Origin: Atopsyche davidsoni
Taxonomy: Eukaryota; Arthropoda; Insecta; Trichoptera; Hydrobiosidae
Direction of reading: 5' to 3'
Length of the DNA stretch: 64,000 nt
Assembly (NCBI GenBank): GCA_022113835.1
Contig: JAILWY010000019.1
Span: 6,658,001-6,722,000, forward strand
Under the pieces are notes generated by a model. The model was not told the origin of the DNA. It searched no databases and saw only the letters and a list, made by a program, of their open reading frames with translations. Positions 10,806 to 19,769 of this stretch are shown here, piece by piece. The position numbers and the translations under genes were made by a program. How positions within the stretch are numbered: the first letter of the stretch is position 1; each line of letters begins with the position of its first letter.

Positions 10806-11405
10806 TCCTCAAAAGAGCGCTTGCTGCTGCACCGCAGTCTTGGGTATCGGCCAGACCCGCTTCCACCAAAGGCAAAGTGTAGCAGAAAACCTGTCATGAA
10901 GATGGAAACAGCTGTCAAAGATATTGCACCCACTGAGAAGGTGTCTAGCTCTGTCGGTCCCGTAGCACTATTGCCTCTTGCGCTTCAGCAACCCTCGCCC
11001 ACACCGGAGGTAGTGCAGAGTGGCCCGCCAACTGTACGTTACCCAGTGCAGGAGCAACGCACAGGTACAATCGAGGAGCGACGCCAGGAGCGACGCAGGG
11101 AGCGACGCATGAAGCGACGCAGGGAGCGACGCAGGGAGCGCCGCAGGGAGCGATATGAGGAGGGACACGAGGAGCGTTACGAGACGAATCGCATGAAGCG
11201 ACGCAGGCAACGAAGGGAGCGACACGAGGAGCCACACGAGGAGGTTCACGTGTCGCGAAGCAGGAAGCGACGCAAGGAGCAACGAAGGGAGCGACACAGG
11301 GAGTCGATCGAAAAATTACTTCCCCAACTGCAGTTACTGTCAGTGTGCTCACCACACGACTATGAATCGGTGCCCACACCTGATGAATCGGTGGACAAAA
11401 ACTAG
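10649..11405 (+). pseudogene. Arg/Glu-rich protein, array copy B (rearranged)
   Basis: The original start (10649) meets a stop after four codons. The second leader copy is fused near 10,812 to the codons for ERLLLHRSLG, so residues equivalent to 1-81 of copy D are gone. Downstream the frame stays open for about 195 codons through the Pro-rich part (LLPLALQQPSPTPEVV), the Arg/Glu tract (RRRERRMKRRRERRRERRRE) and the conserved LSVCSPHD. It ends early at VDKN-stop. A shortened product from a non-ATG or internal start cannot be excluded. Confidence 0.75.
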
Positions 11406-12471
11406 ATCCAAGTGACAGTTGAGCGGTTGAAGTACAACGTGTCAATGATCTTAATTTAGTTAATTATGTATATAAAAAGAAATTATGAAATTAATTATAA
11501 AATAATAATTATAGAATTAAATGAAAATTATTATAGAATAAAAAACAAAATGATTAATAATTATATAGGATTATGGCACGTTAAATATTTATTGGGACCC
11601 TTTGACATAAAAAATGTATTTATTTCTGTATGTTTATATTTAATTAGATGTATAAAAATGAACCTGAGCTAAAAATCATAAAAGATATTGTCCCTCTTTA
11701 AGCTCGGAATCACTACGTACTTTCAATCAATGTACTTTACTTTTTTTTTTTCATATGTTTTTAAATACGCTATATATTTTTTAGTTCCATCAGCCACAAG
11801 TATGGCATAGTTATGTTATTTTGAAAGCAAAGGAATCAAGATTCTCCTATAATAAATGCTCATATATTAGTTAAGAATGTCTAGTATAAGATTTAATTAT
11901 TTCGATTGGCAAATATCGCCTCTTTCACCTCTTTGTTTGAATATTCCTATGTTATTTTGTCTACAGATTTAATGTATTTATTAACGATTTGAAATATTTG
12001 TTAGGAAGGTTGTGCCATAGAGGCGTTAATTAATGAGTAATATATGTAAATTTTAAAATCTTGTTATATACTTTATGTAAAACATAAGACTGAATAAAGA
12101 AATGTATTAAAATATCATTTTTTTTTAAAACAAATAAGTGCACCTGGATAAGCAGGAAAGATAAATAGGCTTAGCCAGAAAATATCATTATTAACTTATT
12201 AGCACATTCCCGTTCTAAAGTGTGGGCTTCATAAATGCAACCTGTGTATTTTGAGCTTCGATTCCTTTTAGATTATGCAGAGAGTTTAAGACCTGACTGT
12301 AACGATGGTCTCGCTGATATGAGTGTGATTTTCTAATTGCAAAAGATTCTCTTCAGCATACTGCTCTCAGATGTTTGAACTGAGTAAGCCGAACTATTGA
12401 TTAAAGTAAATTTGTTTCACCTATGAGATTAAATAAACTCATTATACTGCAATAGATTAAATATGAAAATA
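11406..12471 (+). repeat. 3' region of copy B
   Basis: The coding end is joined directly to the block 'gtgtcaatgatcttaatt' that lies about 700 bp downstream in copy A, so the proximal 3' module is deleted. It then follows the common order: 'gactgcaaaaatg'-type block, 'ggcaaatatcgcc' block, 24-nt motif from 12,004, and the block of about 290 bp (12,130-12,423) nearly identical to 150-440. Confidence 0.75.
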
Positions 12472-12681
12472 ATGCAGGAAGTGATGAAAGGAGCAATGCA
12501 GGGAGCGACACGAGAAGCGACGCAGGGAGCGGGTCGAGGAGTTTCTCCCCCAACTGCAGTTACTGTCAGTGTGCTCACCACATGACAATCGGCATGAATG
12601 ACATGACACACCTAATGAATCGGTGAACATGAACGAGATCCAAGTGACAGTTGAGGAGAAGTAGATTGGGCCTTCCCAATT
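12472..12681 (+). pseudogene. Arg/Glu-rich protein, array copy C (3' fragment)
   Basis: Begins abruptly inside the Arg/Glu tract and continues through QLQLLSVCSPHDNRH, which is also present in copy D. An in-frame TGA follows, and a later TAG replaces the Lys codons of EEKK. Only the last quarter of the gene is present, and what precedes it is 3'-module sequence. Confidence 0.85.
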
Positions 12682-13344
12682 AGCAAAACCATAATTACTA
12701 CATAGTAAAAAAAATACTCAAATGGAGTAAAAAAAAATAAGTTATCTAATGCTCGAAGTATATGCAATTGTCAAGGAAATGTGTTTAAAAGTAAGCACAT
12801 GCAAGCATTTCATGAGCTCTTGTTATATCATTTTTGTTTCTTCTAGCCGTGTAGTTGAGTACATTTATATTAGTTAGTAATACTAATTTTTTTGATTTTT
12901 CGGTTAACAATAATTTGAATCTAAAGATAATATTTCTTTCACTATCAAATTTTAAAAGCTCAAACTAGGCTTAAATTGATACATTCAGTTGTTCTCTTAC
13001 GGCAAAAAGTCTTCAGACTTTTGATGTGAAGATGCCAATGAAGCGCAAGACTATAAGCTAATAATACTATTCAGATTGGTATGATATACAATATAAATAT
13101 ATATATTTTAAATATTTTCATGTTATTGTGTATACAGTTAAAAATTTTATGAAATGAAATACACAATTGGAAGGTTGTACCTTATAGGTGTTTAATAAAG
13201 CCGCTGTGCACTTCGCCTTGTGTGTATTGGAGGCCCTCGCTCACACTGACTGAGAGGAAGATTATTAAGAAGTACCAAATGAAGCATGGGAAAAAGAAGA
13301 GTGAGGCTCCTGATTACCACCATAATAATTATCATAACTAATAG
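12682..13344 (+). repeat. 3' region of copy C, proximal part
   Basis: Collinear with the 3' regions of A and D. The candidate exon frame is at 12,999-13,061. Its ATG is ACG here, but the reading frame and stop are kept (CSLTAKSLQTFDVKM). The 24-nt motif starts at 13,170 with two changes and AATAAA follows. The region is interrupted at 13,344 by a composite insertion. Confidence 0.75.
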
Positions 13345-13390
13345 TTGTTGAGGGACAAGGCATTTGAATGGTGAAGATCCATTAATATAA

Positions 13391-13637
13391 TGAAAATAAT
13401 AACTTTTAATTTAAATCATCACAGTGAGTTTATTAGAATATTAGTTTATTAGAATAACATATGCTTATATACAAATTATTTTATCCTGTTATTTGTATAT
13501 AAACATATGTTATTTCTATATTTTGCTAGTTTAGTCATGCATCTGATGATGACCCGGTATAGGGTCGAAACTAGTTATGCAAAACAATATTCTAATAAAC
13601 TCACTGTGAAGATTTAAATAAAAAGTTATTATTTTCT
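13391..13637. repeat. Foldback with 51-bp arms and nested inner hairpin
   Basis: Left arm 13,391-13,442 and right arm 13,586-13,636 are near-perfect inverted repeats around 'cacagtgagtttatt'. Inside is a second inverted repeat ('aacatatgcttatatac' against 'gtatataaacatatgtt'), followed by the hammerhead-like core. It could fold into a very stable structure. Confidence 0.8.
13538..13581 (+). ncRNA. Hammerhead-ribozyme-like motif (minimal, type I)
   Basis: In order: TGCAT (stem I strand), CTGATGA (conserved core), an extra T, GACCC and GGGTC (stem II with 6-nt loop), GAAAC (core), a 2-nt loop, GTT (cleavage-triplet position, NUH rule obeyed), ATGCA (complement of stem I). Stem III is only 2 bp, as in the minimal hammerheads of some retroelements, which act as dimers. 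The extra T between core and stem II departs from the consensus but recurs in two other cores here. Activity is not shown. Confidence 0.5.
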
Positions 13638-13869
13638 TTACTAATATGATTGGGGACATTAGTTTATATATAGAAGATGATTTAAAGAAACTCTCAGAAA
13701 AATATCATCGTGATTTGTGTGGGATTTGAACCCACATCCCCTGGCTTACATGGCCGGTGTACGAACCTTTGTACTAACGAATCACTTCCATTTATCGAGA
13801 ATTTTTAACAGAGAGTTTCTTTAAATCATCTTCCATATATGAGCTAATGTGCCTAATCATATTAGTAAA
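13638..13869. mobile_element. Hairpin MITE enclosing a tRNA-like core, copy 1
   Basis: Inverted arms of about 58 bp (13,638-13,695 and 13,811-13,869) start TTTACTAATATGATT and differ at only about six positions. They enclose a 76-nt tRNA-like sequence on the minus strand. A second, right-truncated copy begins at 48,845. The combination of long terminal inverted repeats and a tRNA-derived centre is neither a standard SINE nor a standard MITE. Confidence 0.7.
13710..13785 (-). other. tRNA-Thr(TGT)-like cloverleaf inside the hairpin MITE
   Basis: Read on the minus strand it is 76 nt, a normal tRNA length. Acceptor: GTGATT pairs with AATCAC. D-arm: GTAC pairs with GTAC. Anticodon arm: CCGGC/GCCAG with one mismatch and loop CATGTAA (anticodon TGT). 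T-arm: GTGGG TTCAAAT CCCAC with an intact B box. Position 33 is A instead of T and the A box is poor, so a working tRNA gene is unlikely. It is most likely a mobile tRNA-derived core. Confidence 0.6.
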
Positions 13870-13948
13870 TATAATAAGCCCGTAATGGGTAATAAATACG
13901 CATCTGATTGACTAATCCATAACATAGATATGGTTATTTTCATTATAG

Positions 13949-14404
13949 TGTATAGTACCACGGTGTACTCTTGTTAAATATGTTAATGTTATCTTGACTT
14001 TAATTTAATTTAAATAAAAATGTAAAACCCAAAAATGTAGTACAGGTAATTGTATTATGTGTTAATGATCTTAATTTACATCATTGAAGTTTTATTAAAT
14101 TTGTTATATAACCAAAAATAATTTAACTTATAGTGATATAGGCTTATGGCAATTTAATTATCTTGTTATATATTTTATGTAAAACAAAAAACTGAATAAA
14201 GTAATGTTTTAAAATATCATCTTTTAAAAATGGTCATGCCATCTGTTTGGTGGGATTTCAAAGGGATGGTTTTTTAGTTTCTACCAGACTTTCTTGTAAA
14301 ATTCTGAAGTGCACTGCCATCAGCTGGACAATAGTCAAATGATTTCCTCAAACTGTGACGTTTCCCCTCCTCACGGTGTCAAAGGTGTGAAGGCAACGAT
14401 TTAG
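13949..14404 (+). repeat. 3' region of copy C, distal part
   Basis: Resumes the array sequence interrupted at 13,344 and runs to the block shared with 800-945 ('ccatctgtttggtggg', 'gcactgccatcagctgg'). It ends at a mariner relic. Confidence 0.7.
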
Positions 14405-14815
14405 TCCTTGTCAATTTCTTAGCAAAATTATCACGAAATGACTCGAACTCTACTGGAACTGAAAATGGTACAGAATTGATCAATAGAAAAGGTGTAGTGT
14501 TCCACCAAGATAGCGCGAGACCTCATAAGTTTAAGTTTGAAAACTCGCCAAAACTTTTTCCGCTTGGATGGGATATACTGCCACACCCACGATAGTCTCC
14601 AGATGTGGCACCTTCTGATTATTATTTGTTCCGAACTCAACAAAAACATTTAGGCGGTAAAACCTTTACTTCAAATGAGGAGGTCAAAAATCACCTGGAT
14701 CGGTTTTTTGCTAGCAAATAAAAAAAAATATGAATGTAGAATCATGTTACTACCAGAAAGCTGCAAAGGATATTGGACTAGAATTGAAAATATATAATTA
14801 AATAAAATATTTTTC
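14405..14815 (+). pseudogene. mariner transposase C-terminal fragment
   Basis: Translation gives LINRKGVVFHQDSARPH with the second catalytic Asp, GWDILPHPR, an in-frame stop, then SPDVAPSDYYLF with the third Asp, KTFTSNEEVKNHLDRFF and a second stop. The N-terminal half is absent. It lies in the same position relative to copy D as the other mariner relic does to copy B, but in the opposite orientation. Confidence 0.88.
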
Positions 14816-14849
14816 ACTATAGAGAGTCTGTTAATTTAAAAAAAAAAAA

Positions 14850-15130
14850 TAGATATTCATATATAATGATAAATATTTCAGAAATACCAGATATAACCTT
14901 CGCAGAAAAAATCCAATAGATTCCAAAAATGTGTTTCGAGTAGGTCAAAAGTTTTCAGGCAGAGAATCAGACAAATGGGATTAAAAATGCAAATTTTTCA
15001 GCAGTGGTAATTATGACTGAATTTGATTTTTTTTATTTAAATTAAATTGGTTAGGTTAGGATAGAAAGTCAAATTTTTCAGCAGTGGTAATTTTGACTGA
15101 ATTTGATTTTTTTTTATTTAAATTAAATTG
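14850..15130 (+). repeat. Upstream block of copy D with 70-bp tandem duplication
   Basis: Matches 10,108-10,270 upstream of copy B. Here the stretch 'tttttcagcagtggtaatt' through 'aaattggttagg' is present twice (about 14,993-15,055 and 15,070-15,136). Confidence 0.7.
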
Positions 15131-15435
15131 GTTAGGGCGAATAGCATAGACTAAACCCAGAAGCCGCTAAGAACAGATTCCCGCCACGCAGAACAGAGAG
15201 ACGACACAGAAAGACAACAGCACGGCGTCGAGTGGATCTCATTGCGATCAGTCGTCCGTAGATCGTCGTAATTCAAGGGTGTGAAAGCATTTAGCTGCCA
15301 CTCGGGTGCACTGATACTAATGGTTAAAGTTTTGACGTGTTGCTAGTTCATATCCAGTTGATTCGAAGTTATCGAATTTCGTATCTGTAAAGATTGCAAA
15401 GTCAAAAAGTAAAATTTTTTAACTCGACACTAAGG
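15131..15435 (+). promoter_or_regulatory. 5' region and leader of R/E gene copy D
   Basis: Same block as upstream of copies A and B. The initiator-like TCAGTC is at 15,248-15,253 with no TATA box in the expected place, and a leader of about 190 nt precedes the ATG. The bases just before the ATG (ACACTAAGG) are conserved with copies A and B, which supports the chosen start. Confidence 0.45.
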
Positions 15436-16248
15436 ATGGATCAAAAGAATAAGGATGGCGACGCCGTTAGTCATCAATCCGAGAAAGCCATGTCGGGTAT
15501 GACATATACCATCTATGGTAATGTAGACTGTGAGATGGCCGACGATCTCACTAGGAATGCAGAAGTCGGTGATCTTAGCAATCCAATATTTGTCACGGAA
15601 ATTGCGTCCGATCAGAAAGTGTGGGCATGGCTCAGCTCCGAACCAATGTACCGGGCAAGGCCATACCAGCCCTCAGAGGAGCGCTTGCTTCTGCACCGCA
15701 GTCTTGGGAATCGGCCCGACCCGCTTCCGCCAAGGGCAAAGTGTAGCAGAAAACCTGTCATGAAGATGGAAACAGCTGTCAAAGATATTGCACCCACTGA
15801 GAAGGTGTCTAGCTCTGTCAGTCCCGTAGCACTATTGCCTCTTGCGCTTCAGCAACCCTGGCCCACACCGGAGGCAGTGCAGAGTGGCCCGCCAACTGTA
15901 CGTGACCCAGTGCAAGAGCATCGCACAGATATAATCGAGGAGCGACGCCAGGAGCGACGTAGGGAGCGACGCATTAAGCGACGCATGAAGCGACGCATGA
16001 AGCGACATGACGAGGGACACGAGGAGCCACACGATGGTGGTCAAGAGTCGCGAAGCAGGAAGCGACGCAAGGAGCAACGAAGGGAGCGACGCAGGCAGCG
16101 GGTCGAGGAGTTACTCCCCCAACTGCAGTTACTGTCAGTGTGCTCACCACACGACAATCGGCATCCTTCGCCCACACCTGACGAATCGGTGGACAAAAAC
16201 GAGATCCAAGTGACGGTTGAGGAGAAAAAGATTAAGCCTTCCCATTAA
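15436..16248 (+). CDS. Arg/Glu-rich protein, array copy D (intact)
   Basis: 270 aa from the ATG at 15,436. Residues 45-60 (GDLSNPIFV...) and 60-80 (QKVWAWLSSEPMYR, YQPS) match copy A. Residues 128-160 form the Pro-rich linker (LLPLALQQP.PTPEAVQ). Residues 161-225 are the Arg/Glu/Lys tract (EERRQERRRERR, RRMKRRMKR, RKRRKEQRRERRR). LLPQLQLLSVCSPHD (226-240) is shared with B and C. The end is VTVEEKKIKPSH. Relative to A it has a longer N-terminus, lacks the CxxC, and has a shorter charged tract without the HEKGHEE modules. Soluble, no signal peptide, family not recognised. An open frame over a biased tract in a multi-copy setting supports a real gene, but expression is unproven. Confidence 0.62.
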   Translation: MDQKNKDGDAVSHQSEKAMSGMTYTIYGNVDCEMADDLTRNAEVGDLSNPIFVTEIASDQKVWAWLSSEPMYRARPYQPSEERLLLHRSLGNRPDPLPPRAKCSRKPVMKMETAVKDIAPTEKVSSSVSPVALLPLALQQPWPTPEAVQSGPPTVRDPVQEHRTDIIEERRQERRRERRIKRRMKRRMKRHDEGHEEPHDGGQESRSRKRRKEQRRERRRQRVEELLPQLQLLSVCSPHDNRHPSPTPDESVDKNEIQVTVEEKKIKPSH

Positions 16249-16540
16249 ACAAGACCTTAATTACCATATAGTAAAAAAAATACTCATTAGAGTAAAAAAA
16301 AAATAATGTTATCTAATACTTGAAGTACATGTAATTGCCAAGGAAAAGTGTTTAAAAGTAAGCACATGCAAGCATTTCATGAGCTCATGTTATTTCCTTT
16401 TTGTTTCTCCTAGCCGTGTAGTTGAGTTCATTTATATTTGTTTTTGTTTTTTCGGTTAACAATAATTTGAAACTTAAGATTAAGTTTCTTTTACAATCAT
16501 AATTTAAATGCTTAAACTAGACTTAAACTGATACATTCAG

Positions 16541-16613
16541 TTGTTCTCTTATGGCAAAAAGTCTTCGGTCATTTGATGTGAAAATGCCAACGAAGCGCAA
16601 TACTATAAGCTAA
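16541..16613 (+). other. Candidate downstream exon of copy D (20-codon frame)
   Basis: Follows an acceptor-like stretch ending ACATTCAG. It reads CSLMAKSLRSFDVKM, continues PTKRNTIS, then stops at 16,611-16,613. Compared with copies A and C the changes keep frame and stop. The upstream donor is not identified. Confidence 0.4.
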
Positions 16614-16837
16614 TAATTCTATTCAGATTATATATATATATTGTAAATATTCTCATGTTATTGTGTATTCAGTTATAAATAATTTTATGAAATGAAATAC
16701 ACAATTGGAAGGTTGTGCCATGTAGGTGTGTATTGGCGGTCCTCGCTCACACTGATTAAGAAGTACCAAATGAAGCTTATGGTGTCTAGCACCATAAAAG
16801 TTATCATAACTAATAGTGTATAGTACTGCGGTGTACT

Positions 16838-16987
16838 CTTGTTAAATATAATTAATGCAATTGGTAATTAATTTTGTAGTACTCCTTTTTATCATAGCAA
16901 AATAAAACCTAATGGTTTTGGAGACTACGTTAATTAACGTAGTCTCCAAAACCATTTGGTTTTATTTTATTATAACTTGTTAAATAT
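16838..16987. mobile_element. Palindromic foldback insertion with 12-bp direct repeats
   Basis: CTTGTTAAATAT occurs at 16,838-16,849 and 16,976-16,987, whereas copies A and C have it once. The inserted 138 bp contains a nearly perfect, loop-less palindrome centred at 16,933/16,934 ('tggagactacgttaa' and its complement, about 36 bp per arm). No reading frame. Confidence 0.75.
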
Positions 16988-17149
16988 GTTAAAATTATTG
17001 TGTCTTTAATTTAATTTATTCTAAAACCCAAAAAAATAGTATACGGAATTGTACTATGTGTCGATGATCTTTATTTACTTGATTAAAGATTTATTAAATG
17101 TGTTATATTACCAAAAATTAAATTTAATAGTGATATAGGATTATGGCAC

Positions 17150-18900
17150 GTTAAATATTTATTGGAAACCTTTGACAGCAAAAATGTATTTATTTTTTTA
17201 TGTTTGTATTTAATTAGATGTATAAAGCTTAATAAAAATAGGTTCAATCATAAAAGATATTGTCCCTCTTTTAGCTCGGAATCACTATTTATTTTCAATG
17301 TTCATTACATTTTTATTTTCATGTGTTTTTAAATATAAATGTACGCAATATATTTTTTGGTTCCATCAGCCACAAGTATGGCATAAGTATGTTATTTTGA
17401 AAGCATAGATATTGTGTTTCTACTTTTATAACGTTATAAATGCTCATATTTTGTTAAGAGCGTCAAGAAGAAAGTTATACTATACTTTCAGTTGTTTTCT
17501 AATGGCAAATATCGCCTCTTTCACCTCTTTGTTTGAATATTCCTATGTTATTTTGTCTACAGATTTAATGTATTTAATGATTTGAAATATTTGTTAGGAA
17601 GGTTGTGCCATAGAGGCGTTAATTAATGAGTAATATATGTAAATTTTAAAATCTTTTTATATTTTTTAACACACACACACAATGGCTATTATTATAGTAG
17701 ATTTAAAAATCTTGTAATATATTTTATGTAAAACGTAAGACTGAATAAAGAAATGTATTAAAATATCATCTTTTATTTAAAACAAATAAGTGCACCCGGA
17801 TAAGCAGGAAAGATAAATAGGCTTAGCCAGAAAATATCATTATTAACTTATTAGCACATTCCCGTTCTAAAGTGTGGGCTTCATAAATGCAACCTGTGTA
17901 TTTTGAGCTTCGATTCTTTTTATATTATGCAGAGAGTTTAAGACCTGACTGTAACGATGGTCTCGCTGATATGAGTGTGATTTTCTAATTGCAAAAGATT
18001 CTCTTCAGCATACTGCTCTCAGATGTTTGAATTGAGTAAGCCGAACAATTGATTATAGTTAATTTGTTTCACCAATATTTATTGGGACCCATTGACTGCA
18101 AAAATGTATTTATTTCTGTATGTTTGTATTTAATTAGATGTATAAAAATGAACCTGAGCTAAAAAAAATAGGTTCAATCATAAAAGATATTGTCCCTCTT
18201 TAAGCTCTGAATCACTATTTATTTTCAATGTACTTTACTTTTTTTTTCATTCGTTTTTAAATATAAATGTACGCAATATGTCAAGTATGTGGTTATGCTA
18301 TACTTTATGTTGTTTTCCATTGGCAAATATCGCCCTTTTTCATCTTTTTGTTTGAATATTCCTCTGTTATTTTGTCTGCAGATTTAAAGTCTTTAAAGAA
18401 TTGAAATATAAGTTAGGAAGGCTTTGCCATAAAGGCGTTAAATAATGATAATATATTTAAATCTAAATATCTTGTTATATGTTTTATGTTTGAAACAAAA
18501 GACTGAATATAGAAATGTATTAATATATCATCTTTTATTTAAAAAAAAAGTGCACTTGGATTAGCAGGAAAGGTAAATAGACCTAGCCAGAAAATATCTG
18601 AATTGACTTATTAGCACATTCCTGTTCTCAAGTGTTGGCGTTGTAAATGCAACCCGTGTATTCAGAGCTCCGATTCCTTATTGATTATGCTATGAGTTGA
18701 AGACCCTACTGTAACGAAGGCCTCGCTGACATGGGTGTGATTTTCTATTTACAAAACGTTCTCTTCAGCATACTGCTCTCAGATTTTTTAACTGTGTAAG
18801 CCGAAAAATTGATTATAATAAATTTGTTTCAATTAATCAAATTCAAAATACCGCAATAGATTGAATATGAAAATAACTATGGCATTTAGTATAAATTAAA
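17150..18900 (+). repeat. Two tandem 3' modules that end the array
   Basis: The roughly 920-bp module ('gacagcaaaaatg' block, 'ggcaaatatcgcc' block, 24-nt motif, 290-bp block) is present twice, with motif copies from 17,597 and 18,416. The first is nearly identical to 1-440 and 11,984-12,423; the second is more diverged. An AC run lies near 17,670. Array similarity fades by about 18,900. Confidence 0.8.
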
Positions 18901-19360
18901 ATATTGTCTTAATAATTCTGAATAACTGTCAAAATCAAATGAATTAAACATTCCATTAATCCATTAAGAAACCCGCAGTAGCAATGTTTATAAGATATAC
19001 TCCATTATCGTACCTTAAAATAAACATTGCTTAAACAACAAACGAAAACGGCAGCTATCTTTGATCTTGCAAATCATTGAAATAAAAAATCCAAGAGGAT
19101 GGCACGATAGCGCAGAATTAAAGCTGGTGTGTCTGAGGAAGTTATTATATCAGGAAATTTAAAGCAGCTTATGATGTGTAAAATAATTTACCTAGACTTT
19201 TTTGGCTAATGATTTTTATACCTTACTAATGCGGAACACTAATATTATTAGAAATGTGAAATACTGAATTTAAGACGTGAATATTTATAAGTGGGACAAA
19301 TCTAGCATTGCCATTGATTTTTCAGGGAAAGGTATTTCATTTTTGCCATTCAAAAATATG

Positions 19361-19411
<51 letters not shown>

Positions 19412-19769
19412 TATATTTATACTATTTTAATACTGTTCTCTAGACGACCTGAAGGCAATAGCGCAGCACCCACAATTGATGAATCCGTTGAACGATTTTA
19501 TGATGCCCATTATAAAAACGATCAAAGCGATCAATCAGGGAGTGTAAATGACAAGTATGATTAGATCAAATTAGATATGTCGAATGACGATGAACATATA
19601 GGAAGGCCCTTACTCAGGATTCTCGAATAACAAGATCGATAAGGGTGAGATTCGACTCCTCCAACAAGGTTTCTATGGTTCCCTTTCCAATACAAAGGAA
19701 ACGCAGAAGAGCTCCAATCAGGCCACGTAAAAACATCCCGCCAACCCCTGTTAGATTAGACTACTATCT
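18901..19769. other. Gene-free stretch with TA microsatellite
   Basis: Unremarkable AT-rich sequence. A (TA)n run occupies about 19,363-19,406 and produces a spurious Tyr/Ile-rich frame. About 19,440-19,560 may be degraded retrotransposon coding sequence (EGNSAAPTIDESVERFYD) but cannot be placed. Confidence 0.4.

Larger units (their letters stand above)
13345..13948. mobile_element. Composite insertion into copy C with 4-bp target repeat
   Basis: Comparison with the uninterrupted copies (A reads 'ctaatagtgtatagtacc') shows exactly what was inserted. ATAG occurs at 13,341-13,344 and again at 13,945-13,948. Inside are a 40-bp cap (GTTGAGGGACAAGG...GGTGAAGATCC), a large foldback with a hammerhead-like core, a tRNA-bearing hairpin element, and a tail whose last 20 bases complement the start of the foldback. 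No protein is encoded. Confidence 0.7.
16249..17149 (+). repeat. 3' region of copy D
   Basis: Same order as after copy A: acceptor ending CAG at 16,540, the candidate exon frame, the 24-nt motif from 16,707 and a shortened second module. It is interrupted at 16,838-16,975 by a palindromic insertion absent from A and C. Confidence 0.75.

Noticed and set aside
13710..13785. Functional tRNA-Thr gene
   Set aside because: Poor A box, A at position 33, mismatch in the anticodon stem, and its location inside a duplicated hairpin element argue for a mobile tRNA-derived core.
1..18900. Sex-determination or piRNA-producing locus
   Set aside because: Tandem copies of a short conserved motif bring such loci to mind, but nothing in the sequence links the array to a known sex-determining gene or small-RNA precursor. 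Kept only as a test (small-RNA mapping).
19277..19564. Frame running through a TA microsatellite
   Set aside because: The Tyr/Ile repeat comes from (TA)n. The same artefact occurs at 48,888-49,082.
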